This document shows, piece by piece, positions 1-5,660 of a stretch of DNA of 5,660 bases. This stretch comes from UBA6136 sp044378425. Its GTDB lineage: Bacteria; Pseudomonadota; Gammaproteobacteria; Methylococcales; Methylococcaceae. The notes under the pieces were generated by a model. That model had not been told where the DNA came from. It saw nothing but the letters and a program-made list of their open reading frames with translations, and did no database searches. The stretch covers positions 1 through 5,660 of the forward strand of contig JBILXN010000159.1 in assembly GCA_044378425.1 (NCBI GenBank), read 5' to 3'. Position 1 is the stretch's first letter. The number at the start of each line of letters is the position of its first letter. The position numbers were made by a program, and so were the translations under genes.

Positions 1-17
1 GGAATGCCTAGCTTGGT

Positions 18-23
18 TATAAT
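18..23 (+). promoter_or_regulatory. Candidate sigma-70 -10 box of the rapA promoter
   Basis: A perfect TATAAT hexamer lies 42 bases upstream of the rapA start codon. With usual spacing, transcription would start near position 30, leaving a leader of about 35 bases that holds the ribosome binding site. A -35 hexamer at a 16-18 base spacer would fall at or just before the first base of the window, so it cannot be judged. A TG lies one base too far upstream to form a standard extended -10. One six-base match can arise by chance; its position in front of the gene is the main support. Confidence 0.55.
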
Positions 24-51
24 CGAGGCCATAAGAAGTCCACATGATTTT

Positions 52-57
52 AGGAGA
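52..57 (+). promoter_or_regulatory. Ribosome binding site of rapA, fixing the TTG start
   Basis: AGGAGA is a strong Shine-Dalgarno match, 8 bases before the TTG at 66-68. There is no in-frame ATG or GTG nearby. This spacing, together with the match of the encoded N-terminus to the RapA family start, selects the TTG. Confidence 0.85.
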
Positions 58-65
58 ACTGTATT

Positions 66-2906
66 TTGCCCACCTTCGTCCCAGGACAACGCTGGATCAG
101 CGAGACCGAGCCCGAATTGGGCCTTGGCATGGTACTAGCCGTCGAAACCAACCGCGTGACCGTCATATTCATTGCCGCAAGTGACCGTCGCATTTACGCC
201 ACCAACAATGCGCCGCTGACCCGAGTCCGCTTTCAGCTGGGGGACAAGATTGAAAGCCATGAGGGGCTGAAGCTGACCGTCACGGCAATAGATGAACATC
301 AAGGCATACTGACATACATCGGTGTTGACGAAGACGGCGACGCAGTCAGTGTGGAGGAAATGGACCTCAGTCATTTCCTGCAGTTTAACCGCCCTCAGGA
401 AAGGCTGTTCACCGGGCAACTTGATGCCCCAGCCATGTTCAATCTCCGCTACGAAACCCTCAACCTGATTGGCCGACTGGAGCAATCCCCGGTGCGCGGA
501 CTCTGTGGCGGACGCACCAGCCCAATTCCGCACCAGTTATTCATTGCCCATGAGGTAGCCAGCCGGGAGGCACCACGCGTTTTGCTGGCCGATGAAGTCG
601 GCCTGGGCAAAACCATAGAGGCCGGCCTCATTATCCACCACCAATTACTGACCGGTCGCTCGGAGCGAGTGCTAATTGTCGTGCCGGACCCACTACTGCA
701 CCAATGGCTGGTGGAGATGCGGCGCCGTTTTAACCTCAAGTTCAGCCTCTTCGACAGTGAGCGCTACCTAGAAGCGCACGAGGCGAATCCGTTCCTGAGT
801 GAGCAACTCGTACTCACCAGCCTTGACTTCTTTATGGAGGACCCTGTCCGTCAGGCCAGGGCTATTGAGGCCGGCTGGGATCTCTGCGTGGTCGATGAAG
901 CCCATCACCTCGGCTGGACCAGTGAATCTGTGAGCCCTGAATATCGCTTTATTGATGAACTGGGCCAGCGCGTCGCAGGCATGCTACTCCTTACCGCAAC
1001 ACCGGAGCAGCTCGGTAAGCAAAGTCACTTTGCCCGACTGCGACTGCTGGATCCCGATCGTTTTCACAACTTCGACCGCTTCCTCAAGGAAGAACGCGAG
1101 TACGAGGCGCTAGCCGATGTCATTAAACACCTGCTGGATGACCCCGAACTTGATCTCGAAACCCTATCGCGACTCAGAGCATTCATCGCCCTTGATCTGG
1201 CCGACGAATTGCTAGCCAGGCTCGACGATCCCGCGGCATCGGAGCAGGCCCGGCAGGATCTGATTCAATTGCTGCTGGACCGCCATGGCACAGGCCGCGT
1301 TCTGTTTCGTAATACCCGCACCACCATACAGGGCTTCCCCGGGCGGGAACTGCATGCTACTGCCCTCAGCCTGCCAGCGATCTATGAGGCGCAACCTGGT
1401 GCATCGCTGGAAGATCTGCTGCACCCCGAACGGCAGGCCAGCCTCAATCCTGAGGCCACGACGTCATGGTGGCGACATGACCCCCGCGTAAACTGGCTAA
1501 CCGACACACTCAAGGCCATCCGACCGGCGAAAGCCCTCGTGATTTGCAAGCAGGCCGAAACGGCCATGGATCTTGAAGATGCCCTGCGTACCGCCGGCAT
1601 TCGCTCTGCCGTGTTCCATGAAGGGCTAAGCATTGTCTCGCGCGACCGGGCAGCTGCCTGGTTCGCCGACGAGGAAGACGGTGCCCAAGTACTGGTCTGC
1701 TCGGAAATCGGCAGTGAAGGCCGCAACTTCCAGTTTGCCCATCATCTGGTGCTATTCGACCTTCCATTAAATCCAGACCTGCTGGAACAGCGCATCGGGC
1801 GCCTTGATCGCATCGGCCAAACAGAAACCATACGCATCCATGCTGCCTACTTCGAGCATAGTCCGCAAAGCACGCTGTTTCGCTGGTATCACGAGGGATT
1901 GAATGCCTTCAACCAGCTCAATCCGGCTGCCCAAGCGGTTCATTCACGCCTCGGCGAAACGCTCGTAAACCTTATGACATCGCCGGATGCCGAGGCTGAA
2001 ACCGCCCTGATTAACCAGACCCGCGCACTGTCGGCAGATATCCAACGCGAACTTCACCAAGGTCGGGACCGCCTGCTCGAACTCAACTCCTGTCGCGCAA
2101 CCATCGCCAAGGAACTGGTCGCCAAGGTCCAGCATAGCGATAACGACGCGCAGTTATGGCCCTATCTGGAGCGAGTGTTCGATGCCTATGGCGTCAGTGT
2201 CGAAGAACATTCTGACGACTGCCTGATCCTCAGACCGGGCGAACACATGCGAATGCAATTTCCCGAACTGCCGGATGAGGGCACCACCGTCACACTTTCC
2301 CGGACTATCGGACTGGCCCGGGAGGATATGCTGTTTCTGACATGGGAACACCCCATGGTGAGAGGGGCCATTGATCTGCTGCTCAATAGCGAGCATGGGA
2401 ATGCGGCTATCAGCGTATTGCGGCATCCCGACCTCGACCCGGGTCAACTGCTGGTCGAGTGCTTCCACGTACTCGACTGCACCGCCCCCAAGCGTTTGCA
2501 TGTCGCCCGGTTTTTCCCACCCACCCTGATCCGCACCCTGTTCGATCAGGATGGAAACGACGTCAGCACCCTGCCCTATGACAGTTTCGAGCAGATTCAT
2601 CGCCATTACGACCGTGAACATGCACTGGAACTGATTCGCAGCCAGCGAAAACTCATCGAGAAATCCATCAAACTCGGCGAGGCGCGCGCCAAAAAACACA
2701 TTCCCGACATCATCGGCGCCAGCGGTCAACGCATGCTCGGCACCATGACTTCGGAACTCAAGCGGATCGCCGCCCTGCGCAAGGTCAACCCGAATGTTCG
2801 CCAGGAGGAACTGGATCAGATCAAGGCAAATGCGCTGGAGATGAATGCCTGTATACAGTCGGCCAATCTCAGGCTAGACGCCGTGCGAGTCATAGTGACG
2901 GCTTAA
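66..2906 (+). CDS. rapA: RNA polymerase-associated protein RapA (HepA), Swi2/Snf2-family ATPase
   Basis: RapA binds RNA polymerase and uses ATP hydrolysis to help recycle polymerase stalled in post-termination complexes; it is cytoplasmic. The 946-residue product is close to the E. coli length of 968. Residues 1 to about 107 form the Tudor-like N-terminal region, opening with GQRWISETE and LGLG. The Snf2 ATPase core follows: Walker A ADEVGLGKT at 175-183 (K182), the Walker B DEAH box at 277-280, and TATPEQLG at 310-317. The second helicase lobe carries CSEIGSEGRNFQF at 545-557 and the arginine-finger motif QRIGRLDRIGQ at 575-585. The RapA-specific C-terminal region fills the rest to the end, including WEHP and the final RLDAVRVIV. 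All ATPase motifs are intact. From memory of the E. coli sequence, the shorter length comes mainly from a loss of about 12 residues near 440-465. The TTG start is supported by the ribosome binding site and by the family N-terminus. Its own promoter appears to lie directly upstream. Confidence 0.97.
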   Translation: MPTFVPGQRWISETEPELGLGMVLAVETNRVTVIFIAASDRRIYATNNAPLTRVRFQLGDKIESHEGLKLTVTAIDEHQGILTYIGVDEDGDAVSVEEMDLSHFLQFNRPQERLFTGQLDAPAMFNLRYETLNLIGRLEQSPVRGLCGGRTSPIPHQLFIAHEVASREAPRVLLADEVGLGKTIEAGLIIHHQLLTGRSERVLIVVPDPLLHQWLVEMRRRFNLKFSLFDSERYLEAHEANPFLSEQLVLTSLDFFMEDPVRQARAIEAGWDLCVVDEAHHLGWTSESVSPEYRFIDELGQRVAGMLLLTATPEQLGKQSHFARLRLLDPDRFHNFDRFLKEEREYEALADVIKHLLDDPELDLETLSRLRAFIALDLADELLARLDDPAASEQARQDLIQLLLDRHGTGRVLFRNTRTTIQGFPGRELHATALSLPAIYEAQPGASLEDLLHPERQASLNPEATTSWWRHDPRVNWLTDTLKAIRPAKALVICKQAETAMDLEDALRTAGIRSAVFHEGLSIVSRDRAAAWFADEEDGAQVLVCSEIGSEGRNFQFAHHLVLFDLPLNPDLLEQRIGRLDRIGQTETIRIHAAYFEHSPQSTLFRWYHEGLNAFNQLNPAAQAVHSRLGETLVNLMTSPDAEAETALINQTRALSADIQRELHQGRDRLLELNSCRATIAKELVAKVQHSDNDAQLWPYLERVFDAYGVSVEEHSDDCLILRPGEHMRMQFPELPDEGTTVTLSRTIGLAREDMLFLTWEHPMVRGAIDLLLNSEHGNAAISVLRHPDLDPGQLLVECFHVLDCTAPKRLHVARFFPPTLIRTLFDQDGNDVSTLPYDSFEQIHRHYDREHALELIRSQRKLIEKSIKLGEARAKKHIPDIIGASGQRMLGTMTSELKRIAALRKVNPNVRQEELDQIKANALEMNACIQSANLRLDAVRVIVTA

Positions 2907-2916
2907 ATCGCGCGAT
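2907..2916. repeat. 10-bp perfect palindrome after the rapA stop
   Basis: ATCGCGCGAT reads the same on both strands and begins at the base after the TAA stop. It is too short and loopless to be a terminator. It could be a small protein-binding half-site pair, or chance in G+C-rich DNA. No function is assigned. Confidence 0.3.
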
Positions 2917-2924
2917 CTTCAGCA

Positions 2925-2959
2925 GAAGACAACTCGGCCTTGCAGGCCGGGTTTGCTTC
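2925..2959 (+). terminator. Imperfect intergenic hairpin, possible weak terminator or attenuator
   Basis: The core is CGGCCT-TGC-AGGCCG (2935-2949), six perfect pairs around a 3-base loop. It extends outward through a G-T wobble, C-G and two A-T pairs to 2931-2953. After a 2x2 mismatch it continues with GAAG (2925-2928) pairing to CTTC (2956-2959). Only three Ts directly follow the G+C-rich stem, so it lacks a strong U-tract. It would be a weak intrinsic terminator, an attenuator or an mRNA-stability element between rapA and the kinase-like gene. The pairing is clear; the function is inferred. Confidence 0.45.
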
Positions 2960-2984
2960 GATGATGCCGCGCAAGAATCAACAT

Positions 2985-2990
2985 GAGGAA
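2985..2990 (+). promoter_or_regulatory. Ribosome binding site of the cytidylate kinase-like gene
   Basis: GAGGAA lies 6 bases before the ATG at 2997. It decides this start over the in-frame upstream TTG (2940) and the two ATGs (2961, 2964). The TTG sits inside the intergenic hairpin, and none of the three has a comparable site. Confidence 0.75.
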
Positions 2991-2996
2991 CCGGCC

Positions 2997-3707
2997 ATGG
3001 TATGCACCGACCCCTATGCCTTTCTAAGCGCATTGATTGCCAGGGATCAGGTTCAGGCCCGCAAGGCGGGCGAGCCGCAACCCGCGCTGGTGGTGACCTT
3101 GTCGCGAGACTGTGGGGCGGGCGGTGAGCAGATCGCACAGCAACTGGGCCAGATTCTCAAAATCCCCGTCCACGACCGCAATATCCTTGAACTTGCCGCC
3201 CACCAATCACACCTGGATCCCTCACAGATGGATCCCGAAGAGGAATGCGGTCCCTCTGCCGTATCTTCTTTTATTTATGGTGCACTCACCGGCAGTAGCA
3301 GCGATCTCCACAACTACCGCCGGGCGCTATTCGAGGCGGTACTGGAACTTGCTCAGCACGACGGCCTGCTCATGGGGCGTGGCGCCCATCTCATACTGGC
3401 AGGCAGAAAGGCGTTTCGCGTCCGAATCGTTGGCTCCCGCTTGACCTGCGCCAGACGGTTAGCAGATGAGTTAGGCATCTCGCTGGATACCGCGGAAAGA
3501 AAGGTCTACGAAATCAATACAAAACGTCACCGCGCCATAGAGCGGCTGTTCCATGACAGCTACGAACACTGTGGCCTCGCCTATGCCAAGAATTTTGACC
3601 TCATCATCAATACTGACCATATTGCCCCCGACCATGCGGTACCCATTATTCTGTTGGCCATGCAACAGGCGGGTTACAGTTTGCACGGGCATCAGAGCGG
3701 ACATTAA
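2997..3707 (+). CDS. Cytidylate kinase-like family protein (P-loop nucleotide kinase fold)
   Basis: The 236-residue protein resembles the cytidylate kinase-like family (Cytidylate_kin2 type), not classical Cmk. After about 30 unassigned N-terminal residues comes a beta strand and glycine loop, VVTLSRDCGAGGEQIAQQLG (32-51). This is the family's SRxxGxGG form of the P-loop, which lacks the usual GK[ST] lysine. IPVHDRNILELAA (56-68) matches the conserved stretch after the first helix. MGRGAHLIL (126-134) and FRVRIV (140-145) form core strands. A lid-like segment with R168, K176, R177, R179 and R183 follows, then the closing strand FDLIINTD (200-207). No signal peptide or membrane segment is seen. 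Family members are presumed to move phosphate between ATP and a nucleotide or other small acceptor, but the substrate is rarely known. I do not claim CMP kinase activity. The stop overlaps the next start by one base (TAATG), so it is probably translationally coupled to the epsilon-like gene. Confidence 0.88.
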   Translation: MVCTDPYAFLSALIARDQVQARKAGEPQPALVVTLSRDCGAGGEQIAQQLGQILKIPVHDRNILELAAHQSHLDPSQMDPEEECGPSAVSSFIYGALTGSSSDLHNYRRALFEAVLELAQHDGLLMGRGAHLILAGRKAFRVRIVGSRLTCARRLADELGISLDTAERKVYEINTKRHRAIERLFHDSYEHCGLAYAKNFDLIINTDHIAPDHAVPIILLAMQQAGYSLHGHQSGH

Positions 3708-4153
3708 TGGATAATCTCCCTCAACTTCTGCAAGTCGAGATCGCCGATATAGATCGCGCCATTTTTTCCGGGCTTTGCCGAAAACTGGTCGCGCCCGCAG
3801 CCCTCGGCGAGATCTGTATCTTGCCGCGTCATGTTGCGCTGCTGACAGCACTGAGACCCGGCGAGATTCGCTTGCAATTGGCTAGTGGAGAAGACCAGTT
3901 CTTTTATCTGTCAGGCGGTTACCTTGAGGTTAAGGACAATCTGCTCACGATACTGGCCGACCAGATATTGCGGTCTGGCGAGATAAACGAAGATGCCGCC
4001 CTAGCGGCCAGAAACAGCGCTATCGAGCAACTTCGCAGCAGACCCCTGTTTAGCGACAAAGATCAGGCCCGGCTTGAACTCATGAAAGCGCTAGCCCAAT
4101 TGCAAGTTCTGGAACACACGGAAAACTATCGCCTCAAGCGACGACAATATTAA
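3707..4153 (+). CDS. atpC: Lone F0F1 ATP synthase epsilon subunit (AtpC-like)
   Basis: The 148-residue product matches the epsilon subunit of F1 ATP synthase, which sits on the rotor stalk and inhibits ATP hydrolysis through its C-terminal helices. Residues 1 to about 88 form the beta-sandwich domain: LQVEIADIDRAIFSG (8-22), GEICILPRHVALLTALRPGEIR (34-55) and the hallmark YLSGGYLEV (67-75). Residues 93-140 fit the two-helix domain and end in LMKALAQLQVLEHT, like the E. coli AKAIAQLRVIELT. A basic tail, RLKRRQY, extends the protein about 9 residues past the E. coli length of 139. Several conserved positions differ: canonical PGHAPLLT reads PRHVALLT (40-47), and arginines of the Bacillus-type ATP-binding motif are missing. 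No other atp gene is in the window, whereas epsilon normally follows the beta-subunit gene atpD. It therefore may be a second, specialised copy. The start has only a weak ribosome binding site (GAGCGG, 3695-3700), so translation probably depends on coupling through the TAATG overlap. The symbol denotes family, not proven role. Confidence 0.9.
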   Translation: MDNLPQLLQVEIADIDRAIFSGLCRKLVAPAALGEICILPRHVALLTALRPGEIRLQLASGEDQFFYLSGGYLEVKDNLLTILADQILRSGEINEDAALAARNSAIEQLRSRPLFSDKDQARLELMKALAQLQVLEHTENYRLKRRQY

Positions 4154-4178
4154 AAAACAGGTGGCAGATCCTGCCGCC
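4152..4178 (-). terminator. Intrinsic terminator form on the minus strand, between atpC-like gene and ppdK
   Basis: Read on the - strand, GGCGGCAG-GAT-CTGCCACC (4178 down to 4160) forms an 8-bp stem, one pair being a wobble, with a 3-base loop. It is followed after two bases by TTTTTT (4157-4152). This is a textbook intrinsic terminator, but no gene on that strand reads into it here. On the + strand the same hairpin stands 6 bases after the atpC-like stop. The bases after it there are CCATAACAG, with no T-tract, so it should not stop forward transcription into ppdK strongly. It may instead block antisense transcripts from ppdK or shape mRNA processing. Confidence 0.55.
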
Positions 4179-4197
4179 CCATAACAGCCTGGTATAC

Positions 4198-4203
4198 GAG
4201 GAG
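4198..4203 (+). promoter_or_regulatory. Ribosome binding site of ppdK
   Basis: GAGGAG lies 6 bases before the ATG at 4210, a strong match with good spacing. It gives ppdK independent translation initiation, unlike the coupled epsilon-like gene before it. Confidence 0.8.
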
Positions 4204-4209
4204 CGACTG

Positions 4210-5660
4210 ATGCAGAACAGATATGTCTATGCTTTTGCTGAAGGTGACGGTAGAAACAAGCACCTTTTGGGCGGCAAGGGCGCCAATCTTTGTGGCATGA
4301 CCCAGCTGGGTATCAACGTACCGCCTGGGTTTGTGATTACTACCGAGGCCTGCCTCGAGTATCTGCGCGACAACACCCTGCCCATCGGCCTGATGGATCA
4401 GGTTCTGCATAACATTCAGGCACTCGAGATTAAAACCGGCAAAAACTTCGGCAGTCAGAGCAATCCCCTGCTTGTCTCGGTTCGTTCCGGCTCCGCCATG
4501 TCCATGCCCGGCATGATGGACACCATACTCAATCTCGGCCTGAATCAAGTGACACTGCGCGGCCTGATAGACATGACGGGCAACGAACGTTTTGGCTACG
4601 ATGCCTTCCGCCGTTTCATCCAGCTTTTCGGCAAGGTCGCGCTAGGGGTGCCGGAGGAATGCTTCGATCAGGAGTTCGCTGCCGTCAAGCGGGCTGCCGG
4701 CGTCTCATCGGACCTCGCCCTTGATGCAGCCTGGCTGCGCGAAGCCAGCGAGCGTTTCCTGCGGATCGTCCTCAGGGAAACCGGCAAACCTTTCCCCGAA
4801 AACGTATACGAGCAGCTGGAGATCGCCATCCGCGCCGTATTCACTTCGTGGATGGGCAAACGCGCAGTGGACTACCGCCGTGAATTCCACATCACACCCG
4901 ATCAGGCCAATGGCACCGCCGTCAATATTGTCAGCATGGTATTCGGCAACATGGGTAACGACTGCGCCACTGGCGTTGGCTTTACCCGCAATCCGGGTAC
5001 CGGCGAAAACGAGATGTACGGCGAATATCTGGTCAATGCTCAGGGCGAAGATGTCGTTGCCGGTATCAGAACACCCAGGCCGGTCGCCGAAATGGCGAGT
5101 GAAATGCCCGCTCTTTACCGCCAGCTGGTTGATCTCAGGCATAAACTGGAAGCGCACTATCGCGAAGTGCAGGACTATGAATACACCATCGAGAAGGGTG
5201 TGCTGTATTGCCTGCAAACCCGTAATGGCAAGATGAATGCCGCAGCCATGGTGCGAACCTCGGTCGAAATGTATGGCGAAGGTTTGATCAACAAGGAGCA
5301 GGCACTGGTTCGGGTTAATCCCGCTCTACTGGAGCAACTGCTGCACCCAAGACTTGACCCTCAGCATAATCACCCCCCCGTTGCCCAAGGCCTGCCGGCC
5401 TCGCCCGGCGCAGCAAGCGGGCGTTGTGTGTTCGACGCCGACCAAGCCGAACTGCTGGGACGGGGCGGCGAAAAAGTGATACTGGTTCGCGAGGAAACCA
5501 AACCCGAAGACATTCACGGTTTTTTTGCCGCTCAGGGAATTCTGACCAGCCGTGGCGGCAAGACATCTCACGCCGCTGTCGTTGCCCGGGGCATGGGTAA
5601 AGCCTGCGTCGCGGGTGCCGAAGGCATCGAAGTCGATAGCCGAGCCCGAACCGCCCGGGT
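4210..5660 (+). CDS. ppdK: Pyruvate, phosphate dikinase, N-terminal part (runs off the window)
   Basis: PPDK catalyses pyruvate + ATP + Pi to PEP + AMP + PPi, reversibly, linking glycolysis and gluconeogenesis with pyrophosphate. The reading frame is open for 483 full codons to the window edge; the family is usually about 870-900 residues, so roughly the second half, including the PEP/pyruvate barrel, is missing. The ATP-grasp domain shows LLGGKGANL (19-27, K23), VPPGF (37-41), SVRSGSAMSMPGMMDT (90-105, R92), FTSWMGKRAVDYRR (211-224) and VFGNMGNDCATGVGFTRNPGTG (244-265). It ends with the adenine/phosphate-site segment QDYEYTIEKG (321-330) and LQTRNGK (335-341). The phospho-histidine domain carries GGKTSHAAVVARGMGK (449-464). 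H454 is the catalytic histidine, next to the expected position of H455 in the Clostridium symbiosum enzyme. QGEDVVAGIRTP (278-289) is also typical and separates it from PEP synthase. The neighbouring T452 and S453 match sites modified by PPDK regulatory proteins in other organisms. It lies 56 bases after the atpC-like gene, probably in the same transcript. Confidence 0.96.
   Translation, partial: MQNRYVYAFAEGDGRNKHLLGGKGANLCGMTQLGINVPPGFVITTEACLEYLRDNTLPIGLMDQVLHNIQALEIKTGKNFGSQSNPLLVSVRSGSAMSMPGMMDTILNLGLNQVTLRGLIDMTGNERFGYDAFRRFIQLFGKVALGVPEECFDQEFAAVKRAAGVSSDLALDAAWLREASERFLRIVLRETGKPFPENVYEQLEIAIRAVFTSWMGKRAVDYRREFHITPDQANGTAVNIVSMVFGNMGNDCATGVGFTRNPGTGENEMYGEYLVNAQGEDVVAGIRTPRPVAEMASEMPALYRQLVDLRHKLEAHYREVQDYEYTIEKGVLYCLQTRNGKMNAAAMVRTSVEMYGEGLINKEQALVRVNPALLEQLLHPRLDPQHNHPPVAQGLPASPGAASGRCVFDADQAELLGRGGEKVILVREETKPEDIHGFFAAQGILTSRGGKTSHAAVVARGMGKACVAGAEGIEVDSRARTAR

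Noticed and set aside
44..184. A 46-codon + strand frame starting at ATG 44, overlapping the rapA start
   Set aside because: It has only a weak AAGAAG ahead of it, and the strong ribosome binding site inside it serves the rapA TTG. Most of its length is an out-of-frame shadow of rapA.
2154..2729. A 191-codon open frame on the - strand
   Set aside because: It lies wholly inside rapA, whose motifs and C-terminal family match are certain. The translation resembles no family I recognise, and long antisense frames are common in G+C-rich DNA.
2940..2996. Longer start for the kinase-like protein at TTG 2940 or ATG 2961/2964
   Set aside because: The TTG sits in the intergenic hairpin. None of the three has a good ribosome binding site, while ATG 2997 has GAGGAA 6 bases upstream.
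4190..4198. Extended -10-like TGGTATACG before ppdK
   Set aside because: There is no -35 match at usual spacing, and transcription would begin about 5 bases before the ATG, losing the ppdK ribosome binding site.
4721..5236. A 171-codon + strand frame and a 170-codon - strand frame (4705-5217) over the same stretch
   Set aside because: Both are shadows of ppdK, which has an unbroken, motif-rich frame through this region.
1..5660. CRISPR array, tandem repeats, insertion sequence ends, tRNA or rRNA
   Set aside because: I found no repeated units, transposase motifs or tRNA-like folds on reading through; nearly all the window is coding.

Overview
The window carries four genes, all on the + strand and tightly packed. 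It looks like a gammaproteobacterial chromosome. The main reason is gene 1, a full-length RapA (HepA) that follows the E. coli protein nearly block by block, and RapA is mainly a gammaproteobacterial protein. Composition is fairly G+C-rich and even from end to end. I see no tRNA, rRNA, CRISPR array, insertion sequence or phage gene.

Layout: (1) 1-65 is a short leader with a perfect TATAAT box and a strong ribosome binding site. (2) 66-2906 is rapA, the Swi2/Snf2-type ATPase that recycles RNA polymerase, starting at a TTG codon. (3) 2907-2996 is a 90-base gap with a 10-bp palindrome and a long imperfect hairpin. (4) 2997-3707 is a cytidylate kinase-like P-loop protein. (5) 3707-4153 is a lone F1 ATP synthase epsilon subunit (AtpC-like), sharing one base with the kinase gene in a TAATG junction. 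(6) 4154-4209 is a 56-base gap whose hairpin has the form of an intrinsic terminator only when read on the - strand. (7) 4210 to the window end is the first 483 residues of pyruvate, phosphate dikinase (ppdK), reaching just past the catalytic phospho-histidine.

The part worth attention is the trio after rapA. A nucleotide monophosphate kinase-like protein, an ATP synthase epsilon subunit separated from any other atp gene, and PPDK are all on one strand with short gaps. PPDK interconverts pyruvate + ATP + Pi and PEP + AMP + PPi. A nucleotide kinase and an F1 regulatory subunit next to it suggest a small adenylate-energy or ATP-synthase-control module. That functional link is inference. The individual family assignments are well supported by visible motifs, while the substrate of the kinase-like protein and the role of the lone epsilon subunit are unknown.
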